From Burkholderiales bacterium (lineage in GTDB: Bacteria; Pseudomonadota; Gammaproteobacteria; Burkholderiales; SHXO01): DNA of 64,000 nt. Where the stretch lies: the NCBI GenBank assembly GCA_020854105.1, contig JADZGB010000031.1:124001-188000 (forward strand), read 5' to 3'. Numbering within the stretch: position 1 is the first letter of the stretch; every line of letters begins with the position of its first letter. The notes under the pieces were generated by a model, which had not been told where the DNA came from, did not search any database, and saw only the letters and a program-made list of their open reading frames with translations. A program made the translations under genes and the position numbers. Below are positions 1-8,568 of the stretch, one piece after another.

Positions 1-681
1 CCACCAGATCACCCGGTACATCAGCGGATCGATGTGCTGGATGTAGCCGATCGACCAGAGGAAGGTCGGGATCAGGATGATGGCGCCGGAGGCGATGGTG
101 AAGATGGCGATGATGGCGGCCGTCAGCGCACCGAAGGTCACCAGCGGCACCGAGCCCTCGTAGGTCTTCTCGGCCTTGGCGACGACCAGCGTCCCGAGGA
201 AGATGAAACAGGCGATCAGCCCGCCCACGGCGAACAGGATCAGGCCCAGGTAGAAGGCCGGATGGGCCTGCATCGGCGTGTAGGAGGTCATCATCACGCT
301 CGACTGGCCCTGGAAGATCGCGACGTTGGTGGTGATCGCCCCGATCACCATCAGCGCGAAGGCGAGCCAGGCCCAGCGCGGCGTCGCCAGCCGTGATCGG
401 AGCAGCGTCGAGGAGCAGAAGTACAGAATCGCGACCTCGAAGAACAGCAGCCAGAAGATCAGCATGTCGAGGCCGTGGGCGGTGAGCACCATGTAGAAGC
501 GCTCGGCATCGAGAATGTGCAGACCCGGCACGCGGGTGAGCGAGACCAGCAGGGCGAGAATGCCGCCGAGCAGCAGGAACACCACGCCGGCAACGGCGTT
601 GACCTTGATCAGGGTCTCCGCCTGCTTGTGGTACTGGAGGCCGGAGCGCGGGTCGATCCGGAACGAGTCAGTCATGGCCAT
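1..681 (-). CDS. Cytochrome c oxidase subunit I, ba3-type (3' end outside window)
   Basis: Reading leftward from ATG at 681, about 226 residues are visible before the window edge. The product is very hydrophobic with several membrane helices. The segment TAHGLDMLIFWLLFF near residue 68 carries a His-Gly in the second helix, the place of a low-spin heme ligand in heme-copper oxidase subunit I. The C-terminal part, with the CuB ligands, is not in the window. The start is chosen because a GGGGAT-type ribosome site lies just upstream of ATG 681; ATG 675 in the same frame is an alternative. It follows the subunit II gene by 19 bases in the same direction, so the two are one operon. Role: catalytic subunit of an aerobic terminal oxidase in the inner membrane. 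The subtype (ba3/B family) is inferred from the short subunit II and the extra small subunit beside it. Confidence 0.85.
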   Translation of the reverse strand, partial: MAMTDSFRIDPRSGLQYHKQAETLIKVNAVAGVVFLLLGGILALLVSLTRVPGLHILDAERFYMVLTAHGLDMLIFWLLFFEVAILYFCSSTLLRSRLATPRWAWLAFALMVIGAITTNVAIFQGQSSVMMTSYTPMQAHPAFYLGLILFAVGGLIACFIFLGTLVVAKAEKTYEGSVPLVTFGALTAAIIAIFTIASGAIILIPTFLWSIGYIQHIDPLMYRVIWW

Positions 682-700
682 GGCCGATCCCCTGTTCTTC

Positions 701-1240
701 TTACTTGACGTACATGCGGCTCACCATCTGGTGATGGCCGATGCCGCAGTACTCGTTGCAAACGATCGCGAACGATCCGGTCTTGTTCGGCGTGATGGTC
801 ACCACCATCTCGTAGTCCGGCACGACCTGCAGGTTGATGTTTTCGGGCTGGAGCGAGAAGCCGTGCTGGTAGTCCATTGCCGAGAGGTGCAGCCGGTAGG
901 TCTTGTCCTTCTCCAGCTCGAGGATGGGCCACCACTGCCACAGACGGGCGATCAGGTAGACGTCGCTGCCCGCGGGCGGCTGCACCACCGGGATGTTCAG
1001 CTCGGTCTCGGTGCGCACGGTGTACTTGTCCACCATCTCCTGCGTCTTCTGCTGGAATTGCGCGGCGGAGATGCGGTAGGCCTCGTTGGACAGGTTCTGT
1101 TTCCCGAACACGTGCCAGTACGGCATCATGAAGAACAGCACCAGCGCCCAGAGGAAGGCGATTACGATCCACCATACCTCGAGCTTCTCGACCGGCTCCT
1201 TCCACCAGATGCGTTTCGCGGGCGGCAGTATCGAACTCAT
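701..1240 (-). CDS. Cytochrome c oxidase subunit II, ba3-type (CuA)
   Basis: 179 residues. One N-terminal membrane helix (about residues 22-42) is followed by a periplasmic cupredoxin domain. The CuA site is plain: a His in the segment YQHGF, then the loop CNEYCGIGHHQM, giving Cys, Cys, His and Met ligands in the usual spacing. This subunit accepts electrons from cytochrome c and passes them to subunit I. It is short for an aa3-type subunit II and fits the ba3 family. A GGAG sequence lies about 8 bases before the ATG. It sits between the one-helix gene (15-base gap) and subunit I (19-base gap) in one leftward operon. Confidence 0.92.
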   Translation of the reverse strand: MSSILPPAKRIWWKEPVEKLEVWWIVIAFLWALVLFFMMPYWHVFGKQNLSNEAYRISAAQFQQKTQEMVDKYTVRTETELNIPVVQPPAGSDVYLIARLWQWWPILELEKDKTYRLHLSAMDYQHGFSLQPENINLQVVPDYEMVVTITPNKTGSFAIVCNEYCGIGHHQMVSRMYVK

Positions 1241-1255
1241 CGTCGGATCTCCAGG

Positions 1256-1444
1256 CTACAGCGGTGCGTTGGGGATGGTGACGATCTCCATCACGCCCCA
1301 TAGGATGTAGAACACCGTCGGGACGGTGATGCCCAGGAACAGCAGGAGAAACGGGTTGTCCAGCAGGTGCTGCATGGCCGGGATGCGCTCTTCTTCGTCG
1401 CCCCCGCCATCGCGCGGTGCCCGTTCGGGGTTGCCTTGTGCCAT
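1256..1444 (-). CDS. Small one-helix subunit of the ba3 oxidase operon (subunit IIa-like)
   Basis: 62 residues: a charged N-terminal stretch of about 25 residues, then a single membrane helix (LLLFLGITVPTVFYILWGVM) and a short tail. It is the first gene of the oxidase operon, 15 bases before subunit II. Small single-helix subunits (subunit IIa) are known in ba3-type oxidases, so the position and topology suggest that role. I cannot assign it by motif, because such proteins are too short and variable. Confidence 0.7.
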   Translation of the reverse strand: MAQGNPERAPRDGGGDEEERIPAMQHLLDNPFLLLFLGITVPTVFYILWGVMEIVTIPNAPL

Positions 1445-1718
1445 CGTGTTGTCACGCTGCGCCCGCAGCGCGCCTCCTAGTTGGAATGGATCAGGTGTCC
1501 GGCCGGCCGTGCCGAGATCAGGGCCGGCGGAGCCTGGCAGCGACTGTACGCTCGGGACTACAGCCGCAACTTCACACAGGTTCAGAATTCGCGATCCGGA
1601 TCGGACGCGGCCTGGTCCGGCACCGCGGGAGCGCGGCGCTCCTGCTCCGTCCCGTGGGCCGGGCGGTTCTCGCGGCGATGCGGATCCGCTTCCTTAACCT
1701 GGATTCAGCAGCCCCCGC
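1445..1718. other. Divergent intergenic region between oxidase operon and heme A synthase
   Basis: About 270 bases between two divergent genes. It must carry the promoters of both the leftward oxidase operon and the rightward heme A synthase gene. I see no convincing -10/-35 pair and no FNR-type palindrome here. Divergence of an oxidase and the enzyme that makes its heme suggests joint control, but no operator is recognisable by eye. Confidence 0.4.
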
Positions 1719-2660
1719 GTGCACGCTGCTAGATTGGCCGCCGTGATCGCCGATCCCTCCCATGTCAGGGCACGCCGGCTCATCCGCCGCCTCGCGGCGG
1801 CAGGCGTGCTCGTGGTGATCGTGGTCCTGGCCATGAGCGCGCTGCTGCGCCTGCGCGCGGCCGGACTGGGCTGCGCGGACTGGCCCGCCTGCTATGGCCA
1901 GACGCCGGCGGCTGCGGCGGCTGCGCCCGCGCTGCCGCGCCTGCTGCACCGGGTCTCGGCCATGGCCGCGACATTCGCCGTGATCGGCATCGCCGTGTTC
2001 GCGACCGTGCGTGTCCGCCTGTTCCGCGGCGAGCTGGTGCTGAGCGGGGTGATGTTCGCGCTGCTGGCTGGGCTCGCGACGCTGGGCCGGGGCAGCGCCG
2101 GTGCGACACAGGTGGTCGTGCCGCTTGGCAACGTCCTGGGCGGCATGGTCCTGGTCGCGCTCTTCTCCTGGATCGCGGCCGCGGGCATGCGTCGGCAGGC
2201 GTCCGCCCCGCGCTGGCTGCCGCCGCTGGCATGGGCGGCGCTGCTCGCGCTGCTGGTCCAGGTCGGACTGGGCGTGATGACCAGCGCCACGCATTCGGGG
2301 CTGGCATGCCCGGGGCTGTCCGCATGCACCAGCGCACAGTGGCAGGAACTGCCCGGCGCGCTCGACCCGTTCCGTCCTCCCGCCGCCAGTGCCGCGCTGC
2401 ATGCGCTGCACCGGGTCGCCGGCGTGGCGGTGCTGGGACTGGTCCTCGCCGTCGCATGGGCGTCTCGCCGGGTCAGTCCCGAACTCGCACTGCTGCTCGG
2501 CGCGTTTGCCGTCCTGCAGGCGGCACTGGGCGCCGTCCTGGTCGCGGCATCGCTCCCGCTCGCGGTTGCTGTAGTGCACAACGTGGGCGCCACCGTTCTC
2601 GTCTGCGCACTGGTAGCCGCGGCGCGCGCCGGCGTCCCTTCTCGTCCGACCTTCGGTTGA
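1719..2660 (+). CDS. ctaA: Heme A synthase (CtaA/COX15 family)
   Basis: 313 residues from a GTG start; an in-frame GTG at 1743 is an alternative. Eight membrane helices are expected and the hydrophobic pattern fits. The family's cysteine segments are present after helix 1 (GLGCADWPACYG) and in the second half (GLACPGLSACTS). Histidines of the heme-binding helices are seen in RLLHRVSAM, LHALHRVAG and VVHNVGA. At the fourth site, where many homologs have His before the glycine pair, this protein has Asn (PLGNVLGG). The enzyme oxidises the heme O methyl group to make heme A, which the divergent oxidase requires. That pairing supports the assignment. Confidence 0.88.
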   Translation: MHAARLAAVIADPSHVRARRLIRRLAAAGVLVVIVVLAMSALLRLRAAGLGCADWPACYGQTPAAAAAAPALPRLLHRVSAMAATFAVIGIAVFATVRVRLFRGELVLSGVMFALLAGLATLGRGSAGATQVVVPLGNVLGGMVLVALFSWIAAAGMRRQASAPRWLPPLAWAALLALLVQVGLGVMTSATHSGLACPGLSACTSAQWQELPGALDPFRPPAASAALHALHRVAGVAVLGLVLAVAWASRRVSPELALLLGAFAVLQAALGAVLVAASLPLAVAVVHNVGATVLVCALVAAARAGVPSRPTFG

Positions 2661-2748
2661 CGCGACGCACCACGGCGTTCCGGCCCAGAACCGGACCAGA
2701 ACCGGATCGAAACCGGACCACCCCCGCCAGCCCGGGCGGACACGTTAT

Positions 2749-2762
2749 TTGATCTAGATTAA
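2749..2762. promoter_or_regulatory. FNR/DNR-type palindromic operator
   Basis: The sequence TTGATCTAGATTAA matches the FNR-family consensus TTGAT-N4-ATCAA at 9 of 10 conserved positions and is almost a perfect dyad. Its centre lies about 61 bases before the ATG of the Crp/Fnr-family gene. A site at -41.5 would place transcription start near 2797, leaving a short leader, as in class II activation. Autoregulation by the gene product is the simple reading. Cross-control by another Fnr-type protein is equally possible. Confidence 0.6.
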
Positions 2763-2816
2763 GCCGGCGCCACGGCGTCCCTGCACAATTGCACGCATGC
2801 GAACAGGGGCCCCGGC

Positions 2817-3500
2817 ATGAAACAGGAGATCCGCGCCAGCGCGTTCATCCAGAATCTCGCGCTGTTCAAGGAAGCAAGCGCAGAGGAGGTGGAGCGCATC
2901 GCCCAGGGAACGCGCGTGGTCCACGCAGCGCGCCAGGAAACGCTGTTCCACAAGGGCGACCCGTCCGAGGGTTTCTATCTGGTGGTGTACGGGCAGATCA
3001 AGCTCGCCTTCACCTCGCCCCAGGGCGCGGAAAAGGTGGTGGAGATCATCGGCGCAGGCATGAGCTTCGGCGAGGCGGTGATGTTCCTGGACAGCCCCCA
3101 CGTCGTCTACGCCCAGACACTCAGCGACAGTCTGCTGCTGTTCGTGACCAAGGCCGCCGTGCTGGATGAACTCGAGCGCAACCCGGTCTTCGCCAGGAAG
3201 ATGCTGGGAGGCCTGAGCCGGCGCCTGCACGGCATCATCTCCGACGTAGAAGCCTATTGCATGCACTCCGGCGCTCAGCGCGTGATCGGCTATCTGTTGC
3301 GGGACGCCGAGCAGGCCGAGGGCGATCACGACCTGGATGTGGTGCTGCCGACGAACAAGGGGGTGATCGCCTCCCGCCTCAATCTCACGCCACAGCATTT
3401 CTCGCGCATCCTGCACGACCTCTCGGAGGCCGGTCTGGTAGAGGTGGATGGCCGCGTGATCCACATTGCCGACGTCAAGCGCCTGCGCTCCACGACCTGA
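2817..3500 (+). CDS. Crp/Fnr-family transcriptional regulator (DNR-like)
   Basis: 227 residues. An N-terminal cyclic-nucleotide-binding-type beta-roll (about residues 15-130) is followed by a dimerisation helix and a winged-helix domain (about 150-222). The recognition helix reads LTPQHFSRIL, keeping the Ser-Arg pair that Fnr-type proteins use on TTGAT half-sites, with Gln in place of Glu. The N-terminal cysteines that bind the iron-sulfur cluster in FNR are absent, so direct oxygen sensing through a cluster is unlikely. DNR-like NO/heme sensing or a redox role is possible. An FNR-type box lies upstream. Its place beside the oxidase and heme A genes suggests respiratory control, which is inference. 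Confidence 0.85.
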   Translation: MKQEIRASAFIQNLALFKEASAEEVERIAQGTRVVHAARQETLFHKGDPSEGFYLVVYGQIKLAFTSPQGAEKVVEIIGAGMSFGEAVMFLDSPHVVYAQTLSDSLLLFVTKAAVLDELERNPVFARKMLGGLSRRLHGIISDVEAYCMHSGAQRVIGYLLRDAEQAEGDHDLDVVLPTNKGVIASRLNLTPQHFSRILHDLSEAGLVEVDGRVIHIADVKRLRSTT

Positions 3501-3608
3501 GGCACCGGGCCAGCGCCGCTTCCCGTGCCGCGCCCGCTGCGGCAGGGGCTGACACGGCGGGACCGCTTATTGCCGACCCCGATGCATTCCCTCTTCCGGA
3601 TTGCACCG

Positions 3609-3983
3609 ATGAGTCGCATGATCGACTGGACCAAGTTTCCGAAACGCTTCACCCTGGAGGCGATCGACCGCTTCGTGTTCGTTCCGGAGTCCGCGACGCA
3701 CGCCTCCGAGGAGCAGGTGCGCGCGCTGCTCGACGACGCCGAGGCCTACATCCACAAGAGTGGCGAACACGAGCGCACGCCCGGCCTGGGTATCTCGGCC
3801 CGGGCGGTAGTGCGGGTGTGCCGGCAGGCCCTCCGGCTAGAGGATTCCAAGCAGGACGCGGTCCCCCAGGGCGAACCCTCCCCGGACCCTGGCACCGCCG
3901 AGCCCGCCCGCAAACACCGGCGGCCGTCCTGGGTCTCCCCAACTCAGGGCGCCGAGTCCGCCACGGGCGGGGAACCTTCCTGA
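3609..3983 (+). CDS. Hypothetical protein
   Basis: 124 residues from ATG 3609; the open frame extends upstream to 3525, but the protein-like sequence begins at MSRMIDWTKF. The first ~75 residues have a balanced composition with a predicted helical stretch (SEEQVRALLDDAEAYIHKSG). The last ~45 are Pro/Ser/Glu-rich and look disordered. I recognise no family. It lies between the Crp/Fnr gene and an SDR gene, all rightward, but with gaps of over 100 bases on each side, so operon membership is unsure. Confidence 0.45.
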   Translation: MSRMIDWTKFPKRFTLEAIDRFVFVPESATHASEEQVRALLDDAEAYIHKSGEHERTPGLGISARAVVRVCRQALRLEDSKQDAVPQGEPSPDPGTAEPARKHRRPSWVSPTQGAESATGGEPS

Positions 3984-4139
3984 GCCTCCGGCACGACGCA
4001 TTGCCACGCACGACGGTCCAGAGCCCGCAGAGCCGGCGCAGTTGACGGGACGCGGCAGGTTCGACTGTCCGGAGTGCCGGTATGACCGAATCGGACGTGG
4101 TAAGGTCGCGCCTGTTGCAACTCCGGGCGGGCATCGGAC

Positions 4140-4916
4140 ATGGATCTGGACATCGAGGGGCTGCGCGTCATCGTCACCGCAGGGGCAGCGGGCATCGGAC
4201 TGAGGATCGCGGAGGCGTTCGTGCGCGAGGGAGCCAGGGTGTACGTGTGCGACGTGGACGAGGCGGCTCTGGCGGCGCTGGCCGGGAGCCATCCGCAGCT
4301 GCTCACCGCACGCTGTGACGTCACCGATCGGGGCGCGGTCGCAGCCATGTTCGACGATGCCGTGGCCCGGCTGGGCGGCCTCGATTGCCTGGTCAACAAT
4401 GCGGGTATCTCCGGTCCGACCGGACCGGTGCACGAGATCGATCCCGCGGACTGGGATCGCTGCCTGGACGTATGCATCACCAGCCAGTTCAACTGCACCC
4501 GTGTGGCGGTGGAGCACCTTAAGCGATCCGCCAATCCCTCGATCGTCAACCTGTCCTCCGCAGCGGGGAAGTTCGGCTTTCCCAACCGCTCGCCCTATGC
4601 AGCGGCGAAATGGGCGGTGGTCGGCTTCACCAGGACCATCGCCATCGAACTGGGTCAGTTCGGCATCCGCTGCAACGCCATCCTTCCGGGTGTGGTCGAG
4701 GGCGAACGCATCCGGCGCGTGATCGAGGCGAAGGCCAGGGTCGCCGGCAAGAGCGCCGGGGAGATCCAGGACGCCTGGCTCGCACACGCCTCGATCAAGG
4801 AACTGATACAGCCGGAGCAGCTCGCCGACACGATCGTGCTGCTCGCATCGCCGCGCGGGCGTCAGACTTCCGGACAGGCCATCAGCATAGACGGCAATCT
4901 CCAGGCACTGGTGTAG
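4140..4916 (+). CDS. Short-chain dehydrogenase/reductase (SDR)
   Basis: 258 residues, the usual length of classical SDR enzymes. The nucleotide-binding glycine motif TAGAAGIG is at about residues 13-20, and NNAG is at about 84-87. The catalytic Ser lies in NLSSAAG and the Tyr-Lys pair in SPYAAAK (about 154-158). An acidic residue (Asp in VCDVDE) follows beta strand 2, favouring NAD over NADP. The substrate cannot be read from sequence. It stands alone, rightward, with a convergent gene downstream. Confidence 0.88.
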   Translation: MDLDIEGLRVIVTAGAAGIGLRIAEAFVREGARVYVCDVDEAALAALAGSHPQLLTARCDVTDRGAVAAMFDDAVARLGGLDCLVNNAGISGPTGPVHEIDPADWDRCLDVCITSQFNCTRVAVEHLKRSANPSIVNLSSAAGKFGFPNRSPYAAAKWAVVGFTRTIAIELGQFGIRCNAILPGVVEGERIRRVIEAKARVAGKSAGEIQDAWLAHASIKELIQPEQLADTIVLLASPRGRQTSGQAISIDGNLQALV

Positions 4917-4989
4917 CGCTCGCTACGCCAGCTTCGCGAGCGAGAGCCGGGTCCGTCGCGATCCGCGCAGGCGCGCGGGTGTGGCGCGA

Positions 4990-5379
4990 CTACGGCCCGC
5001 GCAGCGGCGTCTCGTTGGTCAACCGGTAGGCGCTGGCGCGTTCGCGCGCGATCGGTCGCACCTCGAAGCTCAGTCCGCACGCAATGCAGGGATTCTGTGC
5101 CGCCAGCGCGGCAGCGGTCTCGAGGCTGTCGGCGACGAAGATCCAATAGCCGCCAATCACTTCCTTGGTCTCGGCGAACGGTCCATCCGTCACGCCCTGC
5201 CTGCTCACCATCTTGCCCTGCGTGGCCAGGCGCTGTCCGCGCCTCATTCTGCCTTCTTCGAGGAGCCGGTCGCGCCAGTTGTAGAAGGCGTCGATCGCAC
5301 TCTGGATCTCCTCCGGAGACTTGTCGGCGTCCCATCTCCCGCGCGAGATGACAAGGAACTCGCGGGCGTCGTCGCTCAT
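4990..5379 (-). CDS. YCII-related (DGPF-type) protein
   Basis: 129 residues. The family hallmark VTDGPFAETKEVIGGYWIF is present around residues 62-80, with the fold of the YCII/DGPF dimeric alpha-beta barrel family. Function in this family is poorly known; members often neighbour sigma factors or enzymes. The start ATG at 5379 overlaps the stop of the amidase gene (ATGA), so the two are translationally coupled. A longer frame upstream is ignored because it runs inside the amidase. Confidence 0.82.
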   Translation of the reverse strand: MSDDAREFLVISRGRWDADKSPEEIQSAIDAFYNWRDRLLEEGRMRRGQRLATQGKMVSRQGVTDGPFAETKEVIGGYWIFVADSLETAAALAAQNPCIACGLSFEVRPIARERASAYRLTNETPLRGP

Positions 5380-6803
5380 CGCTGCACCTCGCGCTGCCAC
5401 AGGCGATCGACCAGCGTGCCCAGCGCCATCTCGACAACTGCCGCGGCATCCAGACACACGTCCTCGCGGTAGCGGCTCGCGACCAGCTGCACGCCCATGG
5501 GCAGGTCATCGGCCAGTCCGGTCGGCACCATGGCACTGGGCAGCCCGAGCAGGTTGAAGGTGATGCTCGGCGCGAAGCCGCGCAGCAGTTCGCGCAGGTG
5601 CTCCGCGCTGCGCAGGTCCTCGTCCACTTCCAGCAGCGGCTGCATGCGCTGCGGCAGCAGGATGACGGGATAGCGCTCCAGCAGCAGCATCCATCTGCGC
5701 AGCAGCGTGCTGCGCGCTGCCATGGCTTCAAGATACTCGGACAGGCCCGGGAACGGCTCGACCGCCGCGAGCCACGCATCGAAGTACCACCTGATCTGCT
5801 CGCTGCCCATGCGCTGGGCGGCGGGCAGGATCTGCTGCCGCATGTCGGTCGTGAGCAGACGCAGCGCCAGCTCGCCGGAGGCGACGATGTCCGGTACGTC
5901 CACGTGCTCGACCACGTAGCCGCCCTGCTCCAGCGCCCGCGCGGCCGCGTGCAGCGAATCGGCCACCGCCGCGGCCATGGGCAGCCCCGGGATGCCCTCG
6001 ATGAGGCCGACGCGTCGCGCCACCGGCGGCCCCGTGACAGGAGCGGGCACCCACCAGGGATCGCGCGGGTCACGCGCGGACATGGGGCCGAGGGCCAGCC
6101 GCAGGTCCGCGATGCTGCGCGCCAGCGGCCCCTGCGCCGACATCAGCGCGGAGACCGTCAGGCGCTCGGCCGATGCAGACGGGAGGTAGGCGGGAATGCG
6201 CCCGAGGGTCGGCTTGAGTCCTGCGACGCCGCAATGCAGTGCCGGGAAGCGAATCGATCCGCCGATGTCGTTGCCATGGCCGATGGCGCCGATGCCGGCC
6301 GCCACCGCAGCGCCCGCCCCGCCCGACGATCCGCCGCAGGAGATGTGTGCGTCCCACGGATTGAGCGTCAACCCGTACAGCGCATTGCGGGTGGTCGCAC
6401 GCATGGAGAACTCGGGGGTATTGGTGCGCCCGACGATGACCGCGCCCGCGCGCAGCAGGTTGCCGACGACCGGCGAATGGTCCGGCGCGATCGCGCCGGC
6501 CAGGCCGGCCACGCCATTGGGCGTACGCTGCGCGCGCACGTCCACGTTGTCCTTGATCGTGACCGGCACGCCGAACAGCGGGCCCGGTGCGTCGCCGCGG
6601 GCACGCCGCGCATCCAGTTCCGCGGCAGCGGCCAGGGCCGAATCGCCCAGGTCCAGGGTGACGGCATTGAGGCGCGGATTGACTGCGCGCATGCGCTCGA
6701 CGACGGCCGTCGCCACCTCGCGGCAGGACACCAGCCCCGCGCTGGTCGCCGCCGCGATCTCCCCTGCATTCCACTGCCACAGTGGCCTGTCGTGTCCTCC
6801 CAT
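5376..6803 (-). CDS. Amidase signature family enzyme
   Basis: 475 residues. The Ser-cisSer-Lys catalytic set of the amidase signature family is visible: Lys in VTIKDN (about residue 81), the Gly/Ser-rich segment GGSSGGAGAAVAAG with the bridging Ser (about 155), and the nucleophile Ser in DIGGSIRFPA (about 179). It hydrolyses an amide bond in a small molecule; the substrate is unknown. The start ATG 6803 follows a clear GGAGG five bases upstream; the frame extends further but has no protein-like sequence. It is the first gene of a two-gene operon with the YCII-like gene. Confidence 0.9.
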   Translation of the reverse strand: MGGHDRPLWQWNAGEIAAATSAGLVSCREVATAVVERMRAVNPRLNAVTLDLGDSALAAAAELDARRARGDAPGPLFGVPVTIKDNVDVRAQRTPNGVAGLAGAIAPDHSPVVGNLLRAGAVIVGRTNTPEFSMRATTRNALYGLTLNPWDAHISCGGSSGGAGAAVAAGIGAIGHGNDIGGSIRFPALHCGVAGLKPTLGRIPAYLPSASAERLTVSALMSAQGPLARSIADLRLALGPMSARDPRDPWWVPAPVTGPPVARRVGLIEGIPGLPMAAAVADSLHAAARALEQGGYVVEHVDVPDIVASGELALRLLTTDMRQQILPAAQRMGSEQIRWYFDAWLAAVEPFPGLSEYLEAMAARSTLLRRWMLLLERYPVILLPQRMQPLLEVDEDLRSAEHLRELLRGFAPSITFNLLGLPSAMVPTGLADDLPMGVQLVASRYREDVCLDAAAVVEMALGTLVDRLWQREVQR

Positions 6804-6966
6804 CTGCGCCTCCCCGCCTCCTGTCCTGCCGGCAGTGTATCGCGGCCGGCAACAGCGGCCAGAGCGTGAGAAAGCGAAACGGACCGGGCCCTTCGGCACC
6901 GCGAGGTCGCAGGGGCTACGGCTTGACCTTCCATAAAGCCTTGTTCCGTTCGCGCGTTCGCTGCGT

Positions 6967-8160
6967 ATGATCGCCGGATATTCCAACGAGTCCTCACACT
7001 CGCCCATGCTCGAACCTCTGCTCCGCACGATCGCCCGCGCGCTCCAGGACGCCCTCCAGTTCCGCGAGGACTGGATCCGTCATTCGCGCCACACCGGGCC
7101 GGACTTCGCGTCCCGCGCGCGCCGTGCCATCGAGCAGGCGCGCCTGCTGCGCACCAGCGCCATGGACGCCGAGGACTACTACCGGCTCGGACTGCATCGC
7201 ACCGACATGTCCTTCGCGGACAAACGCCGCTTCATCGGCAAGTACCGCAGCGCGCGCTACTATCAACGCATCAACCCGCTCCAGTACGAGGTTTTCGGAC
7301 ACGACAAGGTGCTCATGCACCTGCTCGCGCTGCAACTGGGTGTTCCCATGGCACCGGTTCTGGCGAGCACCGCCGGACCAGGAGATCCGGTGATCGGCGA
7401 GCACCTTGCCGGCTTGAACGCGCTGCGCGAGTTTCTCCTGCGTCCGGCATCGCAGAGCCTGTTCCTCAAGCCGTGCACCGGCACGCTCGGCCTGGACACG
7501 CTGGCCCTGGGAGAGCGTCTCGCCGACAGCCGCAGCTGGCGGCGCATCCCGGGACGGGGCTCCATCGATCTCGAGGAGGTGGTGGCGCACTGCATGGACG
7601 CGAACGGTCGCATGCGCCGCTTCCTGGTCCAGCCACGCCTCGCGCCGCATCCGGCACTGGCCCGCATCGTCCCTGAAGTGCTGCACACCGTGCGTGTGGG
7701 CACACTGTTCGAGGGCGGCCGTGTGCACGTGCTGGGCGCTGCACTGCGAATGGGCGCTGGCACGAGACCGACAGACAATGCCATGGATCCGGGCGGCATC
7801 TCGATCCCCTTCGATCTGCACACCGGAGTTCTGGGCGAAGGGCTGGAAGTCGCCGATGGCGTGGCGCGTCGCCGTCCTGACCACCCCGTGACGCACCACC
7901 CCTTCGCGGGCAGTGTACTGCCGTACTGGCGCGAAGCACTGGACACGGCAGAGGCCGCGGCACGCGGGTTCTCGTTCATTCCCTGGCTGAGCTGGGATGT
8001 GGGCATCTGCGAATCAGGCCCGGTCATCACGGAGTTCAACACGCGATCGCGCTGGACCTCTGTGCAGGCTGCCACGGGAAAGGGTCTGCTCGCCGGGAAG
8101 CTGGGCGAGGTGCTGTCAGCGCATGCAGGGATCGGCGCATCCGGTCTGCGCCATTCCTAG
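6967..8160 (+). CDS. ATP-grasp protein, sugar-transfer-associated type
   Basis: 397 residues (alternative ATG at 7006). The region from FGHDKVLMHLLALQLGVPM onward (about residue 110) looks like the entry of an ATP-grasp fold. Later segments include SLFLKPCTGTLG, with a nucleotide-binding Lys, and VITEFNTRSRW near the C-terminus, which would supply metal-binding acidic/Asn residues. The overall pattern fits the sugar-transfer-associated ATP-grasp family often found in envelope polysaccharide loci. No glycosyltransferase genes are adjacent, so its pathway is unknown. The assignment is from family resemblance rather than a unique motif. Confidence 0.7.
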   Translation: MIAGYSNESSHSPMLEPLLRTIARALQDALQFREDWIRHSRHTGPDFASRARRAIEQARLLRTSAMDAEDYYRLGLHRTDMSFADKRRFIGKYRSARYYQRINPLQYEVFGHDKVLMHLLALQLGVPMAPVLASTAGPGDPVIGEHLAGLNALREFLLRPASQSLFLKPCTGTLGLDTLALGERLADSRSWRRIPGRGSIDLEEVVAHCMDANGRMRRFLVQPRLAPHPALARIVPEVLHTVRVGTLFEGGRVHVLGAALRMGAGTRPTDNAMDPGGISIPFDLHTGVLGEGLEVADGVARRRPDHPVTHHPFAGSVLPYWREALDTAEAAARGFSFIPWLSWDVGICESGPVITEFNTRSRWTSVQAATGKGLLAGKLGEVLSAHAGIGASGLRHS

Positions 8161-8568
8161 GATTCGCCGCATCGCCTCATGCACGCGGACGACGGCATGG
8201 GCCGAATCGCGCCGCTCGAGCATCATTGCCTAGACGCCGCGCGCGCGACCGGTTGCCACGGATCGATGTGGCCGGCGGGAGTCAGGGTGATCGTGTCGCT
8301 CGAGAGCCGCCGACACCGGCACAGCGCATCAGCCGTGGCCCGTGCCCACCGCGTTAGCGCCGGTTCCCCGGGCAATCGCCGTTCGGACAGCCAGGCGGCG
8401 ATTCCGATGGTTTCCTTTCGCCAGTGCGCTTGTACATTTTTCTCTCGTCAGCGCGAGAACAGAAATTTGTCTAATCAAGTGCTTAGTGGACGAGAACCGG
8501 GAAAAGCCGGATAGAACGGTTTTTGCGCTGACGCGACGCGACATATAACAGGACGCAGACACACGCCA
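8161..8568. other. Intergenic region with a possible -10 element
   Basis: About 400 bases with no protein-like frame. The left half is GC-rich and featureless. The stretch 8430-8510 is unusually AT-rich for this genome. TATAAC at 8544-8549 resembles a sigma-70 -10 box and lies about 20 bases before an ATG at 8569, but no convincing -35 accompanies it. It may be the promoter of the original gene whose remains follow. Confidence 0.35.

Noticed and set aside
2754..3464. Leftward 236-codon frame opposite the Crp/Fnr gene
   Set aside because: Antisense shadow; His/Gln-rich composition and no motif, while the rightward frame is a complete regulator.
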